Assembly (NCBI GenBank): GCA_018369015.1 | Contig: JAGZDD010000028.1 | Span: 1-29,068 of the forward strand | Origin: Clostridiales bacterium | Lineage (GTDB): Bacteria; Bacillota; Clostridia; Lachnospirales; Lachnospiraceae | Length of the DNA: 29,068 nt | Reading direction: 5' to 3' | In this document: positions 1-8,369 of the stretch, in pieces | How the letters are laid out: each line of letters begins with the position of its first letter | How positions within the stretch are numbered: position 1 is the first letter of the stretch | The notes under the pieces: model-generated | The model's input: the letters and a program-made list of their open reading frames with translations, nothing else | Told to the model about the DNA's origin: nothing | Databases searched by the model: none | Program-made: the position numbers and the translations under genes

Positions 1-122
1 TAGCACCTCGCGCTCATACCGTCTTGTCGGCAAATGTCCGCGCATCCGGCCAAGCGAGCTTGCCCGTCTGTGCGTCCGCTTGCCGAGCTTTCATAGTAAT
101 CTACTAAAGGGAGGAAAGTATT
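1..122. other. Leader/intergenic region with inverted repeats, no gene seen
   Basis: No coding region is supported here. The stretch is GC-rich and contains arms TCGGCAA (27-33) and TTGCCGA (79-85) that could close a large stem-loop. A perfect small palindrome, TAGTA-ATC-TACTA, lies at 94-106 just before the ribosome binding site AGGGAGG (108-114) of the activase gene. It could be the end of an upstream transcript, a leader structure or an operator. The window edge prevents a decision. Confidence 0.4.
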
Positions 123-1034
123 TTGGAAGCTATGGTTTTTAATATACAAAGCTTTTCGCTCCATGACGGCCCGGGAATCCGTACAACCGTATTTTTCAAG
201 GGCTGTCCATTAAAATGCCTATGGTGCCATAATCCCGAATCACACAGGTGTGCGCCGGAGCTGTTTTTTTACAGGGAAAAATGTATCGGCTGCGGTGCCT
301 GCACGGCCGCCTGCCCTCATGGCGCCGTTGCCATCAGGGCAGGAAAGGCAGTGCTTTATAAGGACAGATGTGAGGGCTGCGGGCGCTGCGTAGCGGTCTG
401 CGGCAAAAAGGCGCGGGAACTTTCGGGAAAGCGGATGACGGCGCAGGAGATTATGGCGTCTATTCAAAGTGACCGTATGTTTTATGAAACATCCGGGGGC
501 GGCGTTACATTCAGCGGAGGCGAGCCGCTGCTCTGGCCGGATATGATAAAGCTTTTGGCCGGACAATGCCGCAAGGAAGGGATTCATACAGCCATAGAAA
601 CCAGCGGCTATGGCCCGGGCGGTCAGGTGCTTGAAACGCTTGAAAACATTGATTTGGTATTGCTCGACCTTAAAGCGATGGACGCAAAGCTCCACGAAAG
701 GCTTACCGGAGTGTCGAACGAAACCATATTAGAAAATGCCCGGCACATCTGCCATGATTTAAAAAAGGCGATGGTGATTCGTATTCCTGTAGTACCCGGT
801 TATAATGACAGTGAAGATAATATACGCCGGAGCGCGGAATTTATTGTCAGGGATTTAAAGCAGGACATACCGGTACATTTGCTGCCTTACCACGATTTTG
901 GCAGCTCAAAAGCAGAGCGGCTGGAGCTGGGAGAAACTTATTGTTTTACAGTACCAGAGCCGCGGCACATGGAAAAGATAAAGGGCTGGATGGAAGAATA
1001 TGGGCTTGGCGCCCAAATCGGGGGCGCGATGTGA
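123..1034 (+). CDS. Glycyl radical enzyme activating protein (radical SAM activase)
   Basis: Installs the glycyl radical on its partner enzyme by reductive cleavage of S-adenosylmethionine. The 303-residue protein has the radical-SAM signature CX3CX2C at Cys28, Cys32 and Cys35. An inserted bacterial ferredoxin-type domain follows, with two CX2CX2CX3C clusters at residues 54-64 and 83-93. This is the architecture of activases for non-PFL GREs; PFL activase itself lacks the ferredoxin insert. The motif SGGGVTFSGGEPL near 120 is the usual SAM-binding GGE region. I chose the TTG at 123 because AGGGAGG lies 8 bases upstream; the ATG at 132 would be 17 bases away. The GRE it presumably activates starts 125 bases downstream on the same strand, so the partner assignment is strong. 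The family is certain but the enzyme's substrate is set by the partner and unknown. Confidence 0.95.
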   Translation: MEAMVFNIQSFSLHDGPGIRTTVFFKGCPLKCLWCHNPESHRCAPELFFYREKCIGCGACTAACPHGAVAIRAGKAVLYKDRCEGCGRCVAVCGKKARELSGKRMTAQEIMASIQSDRMFYETSGGGVTFSGGEPLLWPDMIKLLAGQCRKEGIHTAIETSGYGPGGQVLETLENIDLVLLDLKAMDAKLHERLTGVSNETILENARHICHDLKKAMVIRIPVVPGYNDSEDNIRRSAEFIVRDLKQDIPVHLLPYHDFGSSKAERLELGETYCFTVPEPRHMEKIKGWMEEYGLGAQIGGAM

Positions 1035-1082
1035 GAAAACGTAACCGTTTGGACGGCCAAATGGTTGTAGGAAAGCTCACAT

Positions 1083-1130
1083 GCCGCTCTGCGGCGGCAC
1101 TGTAAACTTTTATGCCGCGCTGTGCGCGGT
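1083..1130. repeat. Two small GC-rich hairpins between activase and GRE genes
   Basis: Two adjacent short stem-loops are visible: GCCGC-TCT-GCGGC (1083-1095) and CCGCGC-TGT-GCGCGG (1115-1129). No U-run follows either, so they look more like RNA processing or stability elements, or a remnant of an intergenic repeat, than a terminator. They could set the activase:GRE expression ratio within one transcript. Confidence 0.45.
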
Positions 1131-1159
1131 TCCATCACGTATGAAAGGAGTCGTTATCA

Positions 1160-3550
1160 ATGAGAGAAAATGTCAAAAAATTATATGAAAAAATACGGGA
1201 AAAGAGCAGCGTTTCAATGGAAACCTACCGTATTATTCAGGAAACCTACCGCAATATGATTGGACAGCCGCTGGTAAAATGCCGGGCGCAGGCATTTTAC
1301 AATATCATGGAGCGGATTCCTGTTTATATTGAGAAGGGAGATTTGCTGGCCGGCAACGGCGCCGCCTGCGTCAATGGGCTGGAAATCGACTATGCCAATG
1401 GCATTTGGAACCAATATGAGATTGACGCGTTAAAAAAGGATGGTTATACCTTTGCCGGTGATGAGGAACTTTTATATCAGCTTAATGAAAGTACGCCGCC
1501 CTATGGTTTTTCAGACGGCATTGCGGAGGCGCTTTCACAGGATTCATTTTTGATGCCTTTTTTGCGGTCTGGAATGGCGCTTGTAAAATGGGATTGCCTT
1601 GAACAGGGCCGCCAGACGCTTCAATGCAGCGCCCAGGGCGGTTTGAACCTGACGCCGGCGCAGGCCCTGGTCTGCCTGGATTACGAAACGGCATTGAAAA
1701 AGGGCCTTCGTGCAATGATTCACGAGTGTGAAGAACAGCTAAGGCAAATCACTTTTACGACGACAAGAGATTATGACCGGTATGTTTATATTAAGTGCAT
1801 GAAAAAAAGCCTGGAAGGAATTTGCCTGTATGCAAAGCGTATGGCGGATCTGGCCGGTGAGCAGGCCGTAAAGGAGAAGGATCTTAAATGGCGGGAGCAG
1901 CTTTTACAGATGGAAAAAATCTGCCGCCGGGTACCGGAGTTTCCGGCGCAAAATTTCCGGGAGGCAATACAGATGTACTGGTTTATCTTTCTTACTGTCG
2001 CCTGTCCTAATGCGGCTCTTGGAATGGGGCGTCTTGACCAGCTTTTCTATCCTTATTATGTCAGAGATATAGAAGCCGGGCGTATCACTGATGAAGACGT
2101 CCTTGAGCTTTTTGAACTGCTGCGTATCAAAGATTACCATCTGGGAACAGTTCAGAGTAAAGATAACCGGGATCAGACCAACGGTGAGGCAAAATGGCAT
2201 AATATTGTGATCGGCGGCGTTAAAAGAGACGGCTCGGACGCGGCCAATCCGTTAAGTTATCTGATTTTAAAAGCCTTACAGGAATGTCCGTCCGCGCATC
2301 CTACCGTTACGCTGCGTGTTGCGCAAAGCACTCCCGATGCGCTGCTTAAAATGGGTCTTGAGTGTGTGCGCATGGGCCTGAGTATGCCGGCCTTTGTAGG
2401 CGACAAATCCTATCTGGCTTATCTGGAAATGAACGGCGTTGAAAAGGAGGACGCCCGGGATTATGTTCTTACGGGCTGCATTGATGTGAATCTTCCGGGA
2501 AAATCAAGAACCATGTCCGCCTGCATGTTTATTACGCCCATGTGTCTGGAGGTGTTTTTGAATCACGGTATGAAAGACGGGGAAATGCTCGGGCATGATC
2601 TGGGCGATTTGGACCAGTGGGCGGATTTTGATGAATTTATGGCTGCTTTTAAACAGGAATTTAAGTATTTTATTTATTTAATGTCTCAGTACTCCAATCT
2701 GATGATTGTTTCCATGCAGCAAAATTTCCCGGAACCGGTAAAAACGGCGTTTATGTATCGTGGAATTGAGGACGGCGTGGATTACCAGGTGAAGGAAATG
2801 CCCTTTGAAAACGCCGGGGTTATTTGTCCGGTAGGTCTGGTAAATCTGGGAAATGCCTTATATGCGATTAAAAAGCTTGTTTATGAGGAACGTTCGCTAT
2901 CCTTAAATGAGCTGAAGGCGGCGTTAGACGCGGACTGGAAAGGCTATGAGGAGCTTTTGGACAAATGCTTGAATCTCCCTAAATACGGCAATGACAATGA
3001 GGCTGTGGACGCGATGGTGGCAGAAATGTACGCCTGCTTTGACCAGTATTGCCATGAAATGCCATGCGTGACGGGTACTGTCTATCGCGGCTCTGCGGTT
3101 TCTATTTTTGGCCATGCTCCAGGAGGTGCAATGACCAAAGCGACGCCGGATGGACGCTTTAACGGAGAAACACTGGCTGATGCCGGGGCATCACCGATGC
3201 GCGGGCAGGATGTTAATGGCCCTCTGGCAGTCATTAAAAGTGCTATCAAGATTCCGCAGGACAGCTATCAGGCAGTTCTTTTTAATATGAAATTCCAGCC
3301 TGGGGCAGTATCGTCGGAGGCTGACCTTTATAAGCTGGGCGCCATGATCCGGACGTATTTTGACCATGGCGGGAAGCATATCCAGTTTAATATTGTCGAT
3401 GAAAAGGTACTGCAGGACGCTCGTATCCATCCAAAGGATCACAGGGATCTGATGGTCCGGGTAGCCGGATACAGCGCATACTATGTCGAGCTTACGGCCA
3501 GGCTGCAGGATGAAATTCTGGCACGGACAAAAAATACGTCGGTAAAATAG
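1160..3550 (+). CDS. Glycyl radical enzyme of unassigned substrate (PFL-like/GRE family)
   Basis: A full-length GRE of 796 residues. The C-terminal radical loop reads RVAGYSAYYVEL, with the radical glycine at Gly770. The active-site cysteine is Cys440 in the context TGCIDVNLPG. GRE eliminases such as glycerol, propanediol and hydroxyproline dehydratases, choline TMA-lyase and isethionate lyase carry GCVE, where Glu two residues after Cys is a catalytic base; here that position is Asp442. It also lacks the Cys-Cys pair of pyruvate formate-lyase. The enzyme therefore belongs to the broad GRE family, but I cannot assign it to a characterised class. RBS AAAGGAG lies 9 bases before the ATG. No microcompartment shell genes are in the window, so it is probably cytosolic. 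Its neighbours are its activase upstream and an AraC-GH39 sensor downstream. Family very sure, reaction unknown. Confidence 0.93.
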   Translation: MRENVKKLYEKIREKSSVSMETYRIIQETYRNMIGQPLVKCRAQAFYNIMERIPVYIEKGDLLAGNGAACVNGLEIDYANGIWNQYEIDALKKDGYTFAGDEELLYQLNESTPPYGFSDGIAEALSQDSFLMPFLRSGMALVKWDCLEQGRQTLQCSAQGGLNLTPAQALVCLDYETALKKGLRAMIHECEEQLRQITFTTTRDYDRYVYIKCMKKSLEGICLYAKRMADLAGEQAVKEKDLKWREQLLQMEKICRRVPEFPAQNFREAIQMYWFIFLTVACPNAALGMGRLDQLFYPYYVRDIEAGRITDEDVLELFELLRIKDYHLGTVQSKDNRDQTNGEAKWHNIVIGGVKRDGSDAANPLSYLILKALQECPSAHPTVTLRVAQSTPDALLKMGLECVRMGLSMPAFVGDKSYLAYLEMNGVEKEDARDYVLTGCIDVNLPGKSRTMSACMFITPMCLEVFLNHGMKDGEMLGHDLGDLDQWADFDEFMAAFKQEFKYFIYLMSQYSNLMIVSMQQNFPEPVKTAFMYRGIEDGVDYQVKEMPFENAGVICPVGLVNLGNALYAIKKLVYEERSLSLNELKAALDADWKGYEELLDKCLNLPKYGNDNEAVDAMVAEMYACFDQYCHEMPCVTGTVYRGSAVSIFGHAPGGAMTKATPDGRFNGETLADAGASPMRGQDVNGPLAVIKSAIKIPQDSYQAVLFNMKFQPGAVSSEADLYKLGAMIRTYFDHGGKHIQFNIVDEKVLQDARIHPKDHRDLMVRVAGYSAYYVELTARLQDEILARTKNTSVK

Positions 3551-3610
3551 TCACAGTTTGGCCCGCACCATTCGCAAAGCCGCGCTAACGCACTTTCCGC
3601 CGCTTCGCGG

Positions 3611-3660
3611 CTGTCTTTGGTTACTATTCACGGCTTCGCCGAGAATAGTAACTGTCTTTG
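3611..3660. repeat. Hairpin flanked by 9-bp direct repeats, possible terminator
   Basis: An inverted repeat at 3620-3652 has arms GTTACTATTC and GAATAGTAAC, one A/A mismatch, then CGGC-TTC-GCCG, giving a 14-bp stem with a 3-base loop. It is flanked by identical CTGTCTTTG copies at 3611-3619 and 3652-3660, with the last base of the 3' arm shared. It follows the GRE gene and may end its transcript, although the U-run is weak. The direct repeats resemble a target duplication around a very small element. Confidence 0.5.
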
Positions 3661-3691
3661 CTCATAACCTGGCGCTCCCTCAGCGGGGAGC

Positions 3692-3720
3692 TTTTCCAGG
3701 GCGTATTTTCGTGATATACT
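3692..3720 (+). promoter_or_regulatory. Putative promoter of the AraC-GH39 gene
   Basis: An extended -10 element TG-A-TATACT lies at 3712-3720, 24 bases before the ATG, with a weak -35 (TTTTCC, 3692-3697) at 17-bp spacing. The extended -10 compensates for the poor -35. This suggests the regulator is transcribed separately from the GRE gene. Confidence 0.5.
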
Positions 3721-3744
3721 TGAAGAACGAACGGAGGGCGCGCT

Positions 3745-6129
3745 ATGTTGGAAGTACAGATTATTAATTCTGAACAGGCTATGTTTCATCTCCATGAGGA
3801 TGTGGAGCTGGTTTATGTCATGGAAGGGCAGGCTTGTGTTGAAATCAACGATCATTCCTATACACTGAAAGAAAATGATATGATTGTGATTAACTCAAAT
3901 AACCGTCATCGGATTTTAAGGAGCAGATATGATACAGAAGAAGCTTGGTGGCTGTGTCAGATTCACATCAGTTACCGGGAGCTTTTGGAGGACCTTCAAA
4001 GCGATTTCGCGTTGTTTTGGTGTAATTCGGCTGTGAGCGATTCCGGCGAATACCGCGTGCTGGCTGAGATTTTAGATGAGATCCTTGAAACGTGGGGCAT
4101 TAATGAGCCTGGAAATTATTTGAAAAAGAGCATATATTATAAACTTATTGGCTGCCTGTCGGAGCATTTTCTTGTGACAGGCATGGAAAACCGGTGGAGC
4201 CGGAAAAGTAAATTTGAGCGGGAGGAGCTGCTTTCGTATATGAATGCAAATTATTTCCGTTCAATCACTTTAAAGGAAATGGCAGACAGAGTTTACATGT
4301 CTGAAACGGCCTTTTCAAAGTACTTTAAAAAGATGGCTGGAATGAATTTTGTGCAGTATATGAATAATATAAGGCTTCACCATGCCATTGAAGATCTTTT
4401 GTATTCGGATAAGCCCATGACGCGAATTGCTGTTGACAACGGATTTGCCAGCCCGTCATTTTTTAACCGGGTATTTAAATCCATTTACCATATGACGCCT
4501 ACCGAGTACAGGGAAAACGCCGGTGCCGCCGCACGGGAACCGGCGCAGCCACAGCCGCTGAATCACAGGGAGATTGTGGCGGATTATCTGGAAAAGAAAA
4601 GTTCAAAAATATCTTCGGAAAAGCTGGAAAAGTATATATACGGCGATATGGACAACCGCAGAAGCTATGAAAAAATCTGGACAAGGGCATTTAACCTTGG
4701 CAATGCCCCAGAGCTGCTTTCCGCCCGATTGCAGCGGCAAATTGCTTTCGTACACAAGGAGATTCCGTTCACATACGGACAGATCAACAATCTTTTTGGC
4801 TGGGAAATGAAGCTTAGGGAAAATCACACATTTACCGCGCTGAATTTTGAATTAGTGGACGAGGTGCTTGATTTTCTCACAGATCATAGGATTGTTCCGG
4901 TAATTGACCTTGGAGACAAGCCCCGCCATACGCTTTTGGATTTTGACCAGGCGATTTATATGGAGACGAGGAAAAAAGTGTATGAAAGCCTGGAGGAGTA
5001 TGAAAAGGTGCTTGGACTTTTCATGGAGCATGTGACAAAAAGGTACGGTATGGAGTGGGTGAGCCGCTGGATGTTTCATGTTTGGTTTGATCCGGGCGAA
5101 GCCTACGAAAATGCGGTTGTCACTGTGATGAAGGATTACGACTACATTAAGGTTTTTAAGACAACCGCAAAGGTTGTTAAAAGCTATGGTGAAACTATCC
5201 GTGTTGGCGGGGCAGGCTTTGTGATGGGGAATATGCATTATCCTGTGCTTGACTTTTTATCACAGTGCCGGGAATTGGAGTGTCTGCCGGATTATATATC
5301 AATGTACATTTTTCCATACTGCCATATTGACGAGAGCGATGTGCTTGGTTCAGCTATCCGTCCGCATACCCATTTTTTGTCGGCGGAAATTGAAAATTAC
5401 AGGAAGCTGGCGCAGGAGTATGGTATCGGACACATACCACTGTATGTGATGGAGTGGAACATGAGCCTTTCTCAGCGGAATTTTTATAACGATGGCTGCG
5501 GCAAGGCGGCGCTGATGTTGAAAAATATGACAGATAATCTTGAGTCTGCATGGATGTGTGCATATAGCCTTTTAAGTGATCTGGATTCAGACTATTATGA
5601 TTCGCCTAAGCTGCTGATCGGTGCTGCCGGGCTTTTGACAAAGGAGGGGATTCCCAAGCCCTGTTATTACGCGTTAAAATTTATGGACCGGCTGGCAGAT
5701 GAGCTTGTGCTGGCCGAAGACGGCTGTGTGATTACGGCGGACCGCGGCGGTCGGTATAAGATTTTGTGCTTTAATTACAAGGCTGTAGGGCAGAGCTACT
5801 ATTTGCGCAGGGAGAGTGATTTCAGACTCAAGGATTTAGATCATATGTATGAGGACCGGCTGGATATGACCCTGCATTTTACACTGACAAATATGGACAA
5901 TGGTTCATGGCGGATTCACCGCTACCGCGTATCTCCAAAGTACGGCAGTGTCCTTGGCGTATGGGAACAGCTTGGACAGGATACCTCAGTGCGGGAGGAC
6001 GTGGAATATATGCGCCAGATGTGTGTTCCGAGAGTCGAAGGAGAGAAGGTCATCTGCAAGGATGGAACGCTTTTGCTCGAGGAAACGCTTGGGGCCCATG
6101 AAATGCGGCTGATTGTTATTTCAAAGTAA
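3745..6129 (+). CDS. AraC-family regulator fused to a degenerate GH39-like sensor domain
   Basis: A 794-residue transcription factor. Residues 1-95 form an AraC-type cupin (HLHEDVELVYVMEG). Residues 160-257 carry the two helix-turn-helix units of AraC proteins (ITLKEMADRVYMSETAFSKY and IAVDNGFASPSFFNRVFK). From about 330 to 794 the sequence follows the GH39 beta-xylosidase fold. The nucleophile motif is kept (VMEWN, Glu570, corresponding to TEFN/TEYN), but the acid/base motif WNEP is replaced by WFDP at 447-450, so Asp449 occupies the catalytic Glu position. I infer that the glycosidase domain is a glycoside sensor rather than an enzyme. RBS CGGAGGG lies 6 bases before the ATG. The esterase gene 41 bases downstream is probably co-transcribed; candidate targets are that esterase and the GRE operon. 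There is no signal peptide, which fits a cytoplasmic regulator. Confidence 0.88.
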   Translation: MLEVQIINSEQAMFHLHEDVELVYVMEGQACVEINDHSYTLKENDMIVINSNNRHRILRSRYDTEEAWWLCQIHISYRELLEDLQSDFALFWCNSAVSDSGEYRVLAEILDEILETWGINEPGNYLKKSIYYKLIGCLSEHFLVTGMENRWSRKSKFEREELLSYMNANYFRSITLKEMADRVYMSETAFSKYFKKMAGMNFVQYMNNIRLHHAIEDLLYSDKPMTRIAVDNGFASPSFFNRVFKSIYHMTPTEYRENAGAAAREPAQPQPLNHREIVADYLEKKSSKISSEKLEKYIYGDMDNRRSYEKIWTRAFNLGNAPELLSARLQRQIAFVHKEIPFTYGQINNLFGWEMKLRENHTFTALNFELVDEVLDFLTDHRIVPVIDLGDKPRHTLLDFDQAIYMETRKKVYESLEEYEKVLGLFMEHVTKRYGMEWVSRWMFHVWFDPGEAYENAVVTVMKDYDYIKVFKTTAKVVKSYGETIRVGGAGFVMGNMHYPVLDFLSQCRELECLPDYISMYIFPYCHIDESDVLGSAIRPHTHFLSAEIENYRKLAQEYGIGHIPLYVMEWNMSLSQRNFYNDGCGKAALMLKNMTDNLESAWMCAYSLLSDLDSDYYDSPKLLIGAAGLLTKEGIPKPCYYALKFMDRLADELVLAEDGCVITADRGGRYKILCFNYKAVGQSYYLRRESDFRLKDLDHMYEDRLDMTLHFTLTNMDNGSWRIHRYRVSPKYGSVLGVWEQLGQDTSVREDVEYMRQMCVPRVEGEKVICKDGTLLLEETLGAHEMRLIVISK

Positions 6130-6170
6130 GCAGATATTTATAATAATATGTACAAATGGAGGAAATGATA

Positions 6171-7433
6171 ATGAAAAGGATCGATTGCAGCCCGGAAATT
6201 ATAAAGGATGACCGCTCCCCGACCGGTTATTTTGTGACTTTTCGCTATCAGTGGAGTGACGGGCAGAAAAAAACAGCAGATAAAATCGGGCTTATTGGTG
6301 ACTGGATGTTTTCAGATCTTCATCATTCCAGTCATTTTGAGAGCGCCAGACTCTGGCCCCACCAGTGGCGGCCGGACGTATTTCCCCATACATTGCTGGG
6401 GCTTAAAAAGACGCCGGAGGCTTTGCTTGAGGGAACACCGCAGGAAAAAATCCACCCGGAAACCTTTGACTTTGACTGGGAAGTACTGATGCTGGGATAT
6501 TATGAGATGGACAGGATAGACGGCGGGCTTTTTACTAAAACGATTCCACTGCCGTCGGGAACGTTTAATTACCGGTTTGTATTAGACATACCTGAGGGCA
6601 ATCCTCTGAAAATGGTTACGGTTTGTGACCCGGATAACCTGCCCCTGACTGTTGGCGGTAAGCCGCAGCCATACAGCCAGGTTCATGTTCCTTTTGATGA
6701 AGTGCGCCAAAGCCTTGACCGAAGCGTTGAATTGCCATGGCAGGGGGATGGTGCGGGCCATGTGGAAATCATTTCCTATCCCACGGATAAAGCTTTTGAC
6801 TGCGGCGGCTCCTGCGCGGCTGCTGTGTACCTGCCACAGGGCTATGATCCTGCCGGAACTAAGACGTATCCGGTGCTCTATTTGAGTCATGGCGGTGGTG
6901 GAAATGCGGGAGACTGGCTCAACCAGGGCGCTTTAAAAAATATGATGGATCACTTCATTGGCCGGGGGCAGGCAGGGCCGATGGCTGTTGTGATGATGGA
7001 TAATGAGGAATTTCATTGGGATAATGCAGGAAAATGCATACCAAATTTGAAAAATTATTTAATCCCTTATATTGAAAAACGATACAATTTAGGACGCTGT
7101 AAAGAAATGAGAGCGTTTGCCGGCTTTTCTGCCGGAGGTTTTTTGGCCTATGAGGTTCTTGCCACTGTTCCTGAAATGTTTGACTACATCGGTGTGTGGA
7201 GCGGCGGAAAGCGGATTTTGGCGTGCCCGGAACCGGCGGCCAATCCCCATATTCAGGTTCATGTGGGGGCAGGACGCTATGACGATGCTTTTTATTCGTT
7301 TGGCTATAAACTTGAGGATCTTCTTCACGAAACCGGAATACCTTTTACAAGCTTTTTCCCGGAAGGCGCCCATCAATGGTCCGTCTGGAGGCGGCTTTTA
7401 GAGGATTTTGTCTGCCGTGTTTTGTGGAGATGA
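6171..7433 (+). CDS. Putative esterase, alpha/beta hydrolase (esterase D/feruloyl-esterase-like) with N-terminal accessory domain
   Basis: A 420-residue serine hydrolase. I start it at the ATG at 6171 because GGAGG (6158-6162) lies 8 bases upstream; the in-frame ATG at 6156 sits inside that signal. The first roughly 195 residues form a beta-rich accessory region resembling the E-set/CBM48-like domain found before Fes-type and feruloyl-type esterase domains. The catalytic domain shows LYLSHGGGGNAGDW (oxyanion side), nucleophile elbow GFSAGG with Ser320, a likely Asp near 371 (GAGRYDD) and His401 (GAHQW). No signal peptide is present, so it acts in the cytoplasm, perhaps on acylated sugars or hydroxycinnamoyl or siderophore-like esters entering the cell. 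The substrate is not determined. It probably shares a transcript with the AraC-GH39 gene, although a TATAAT hexamer at 6139-6144 could give it its own start. Confidence 0.85.
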   Translation: MKRIDCSPEIIKDDRSPTGYFVTFRYQWSDGQKKTADKIGLIGDWMFSDLHHSSHFESARLWPHQWRPDVFPHTLLGLKKTPEALLEGTPQEKIHPETFDFDWEVLMLGYYEMDRIDGGLFTKTIPLPSGTFNYRFVLDIPEGNPLKMVTVCDPDNLPLTVGGKPQPYSQVHVPFDEVRQSLDRSVELPWQGDGAGHVEIISYPTDKAFDCGGSCAAAVYLPQGYDPAGTKTYPVLYLSHGGGGNAGDWLNQGALKNMMDHFIGRGQAGPMAVVMMDNEEFHWDNAGKCIPNLKNYLIPYIEKRYNLGRCKEMRAFAGFSAGGFLAYEVLATVPEMFDYIGVWSGGKRILACPEPAANPHIQVHVGAGRYDDAFYSFGYKLEDLLHETGIPFTSFFPEGAHQWSVWRRLLEDFVCRVLWR

Positions 7434-7445
7434 TCACAGATAACC

Positions 7446-7473
7446 GCGGGAGCAAATATGTTTTTGTTCCCGC
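7446..7473. terminator. Convergent hairpin between esterase and RpiR genes
   Basis: An 11-bp stem (GCGGGAGCAAA at 7446-7456, TTTGTTCCCGC at 7463-7473, one G-U pair) with a 6-base loop sits between the convergent genes and touches the RpiR stop codon. The U-tract is poor on both strands, so it may be a weak bidirectional terminator. Confidence 0.5.
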
Positions 7474-8288
7474 TATTCAATGAGTTTTTTTCCTGAAATA
7501 TACCTGCTTTTATAAAGCTCGGCGAGATATAAATAGGCGAGGTCATGGATGAGCATGTCCGACAGGGCAAAATGCCCGGCTCCGGTATAAATGACAATTT
7601 CACAAAGCTCCATATGCGGAAAGGAAGAAACGCCGGACAGCACAATCATTTTCCCACCATGACTGTGAACCTCAGGGATTGTATGGACGACTTGTCTGGA
7701 ACGCTGCTGACCGTCGTAAACAATTAAGAAAAGCTTCGATGGTCCGGCAGCTTTTGCATCCATCCATTGCTCCTGGGGATTATAGGAGAGAGTGACCGCC
7801 TTCCCACTAAGAGCAAGATTGGCCTGTAAGGCCAGCTTCATGTTGGATTTGAGCAGGTCATGGATATAAATATGGCTGCTGTCATGGAGCAGCCGTGTGG
7901 CCTGCATGAACTCAGATGACTGCAAATTCAGGGTTAACGTCTGGATGTCTGAAATCATGGAAGACGCCGTCTGCCGGACATAGGCATCAAAATCCAGGCC
8001 GGATGCTTCTAAAGATGCCGGAGACAGGAAATCATAGTTCTCAATCACATCTGTTATTTTCATTTTAAATTCTGTATAGGAATTATAACCAATATCTTTT
8101 ATAAAACGCCGGAATGTGGAGATTGACACATGGCAGCACATGGCGGCCTGTTCAATAGTCCAGACAGGAACTTTGCATATGTTTTTTAAAAGCATGTGAG
8201 CAATCTGCCGCTCACTGGAGCCTTCTTTGAGATAGTTATATTCCGCAGCCAAAGAAAGCAGCGGGTTTGTCGGATTTGTATTTTTCAC
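7473..8288 (-). CDS. MurR/RpiR-family transcriptional regulator with atypical SIS domain
   Basis: A 271-residue regulator. An RpiR-type helix-turn-helix is at about residues 43-65 (WTIEQAAMCCHVSISTFRRFIKDIG, i.e. shorter segments WTIEQAA and SISTFRRF), followed by an SIS-like region at 125-265. The usual SIS sugar-phosphate loop (GxGxSxxxA) is replaced by IHDLLKSNMKLA around 142-152, so ligand recognition may differ from sugar-phosphate sensors. I place the start at the GTG at 8288 because GGAGGGAG lies just upstream; the ATG at 8303 overlaps that signal. The gene is divergent from the solute-binding lipoprotein gene at 8476, the most likely target. A consensus-like promoter and a TGTCA-N5-TGACA palindrome lie in the shared intergenic region. 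Confidence 0.9.
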   Translation of the reverse strand: MKNTNPTNPLLSLAAEYNYLKEGSSERQIAHMLLKNICKVPVWTIEQAAMCCHVSISTFRRFIKDIGYNSYTEFKMKITDVIENYDFLSPASLEASGLDFDAYVRQTASSMISDIQTLTLNLQSSEFMQATRLLHDSSHIYIHDLLKSNMKLALQANLALSGKAVTLSYNPQEQWMDAKAAGPSKLFLIVYDGQQRSRQVVHTIPEVHSHGGKMIVLSGVSSFPHMELCEIVIYTGAGHFALSDMLIHDLAYLYLAELYKSRYISGKKLIE

Positions 8289-8323
8289 GTAAGCTCCCTC
8301 CATGATTTTGTTCTCTATGGTTT

Positions 8324-8352
8324 ATTATAAAGAATAATATAGCCTAAAGCAA
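8324..8352 (-). promoter_or_regulatory. Putative RpiR gene promoter
   Basis: On the minus strand a perfect -10 TATAAT (8329-8324) is preceded at 17-bp spacing by TTGCTT (8352-8347). It lies about 36 bases upstream of the GTG start. The -10 is convincing and the -35 only half matches consensus. Confidence 0.5.
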
Positions 8353-8354
8353 GG

Positions 8355-8369
8355 TGTCATATTTTGACA
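8355..8369. promoter_or_regulatory. Palindrome TGTCA-TATTT-TGACA, candidate operator
   Basis: A perfect 5-bp inverted repeat with a 5-base spacer lies between the divergent RpiR and lipoprotein genes, directly upstream of the RpiR -35. Its place and symmetry suit a dimeric regulator. The embedded TTGACA has no acceptable -10 at 16-18 bp on the plus strand. Confidence 0.45.
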
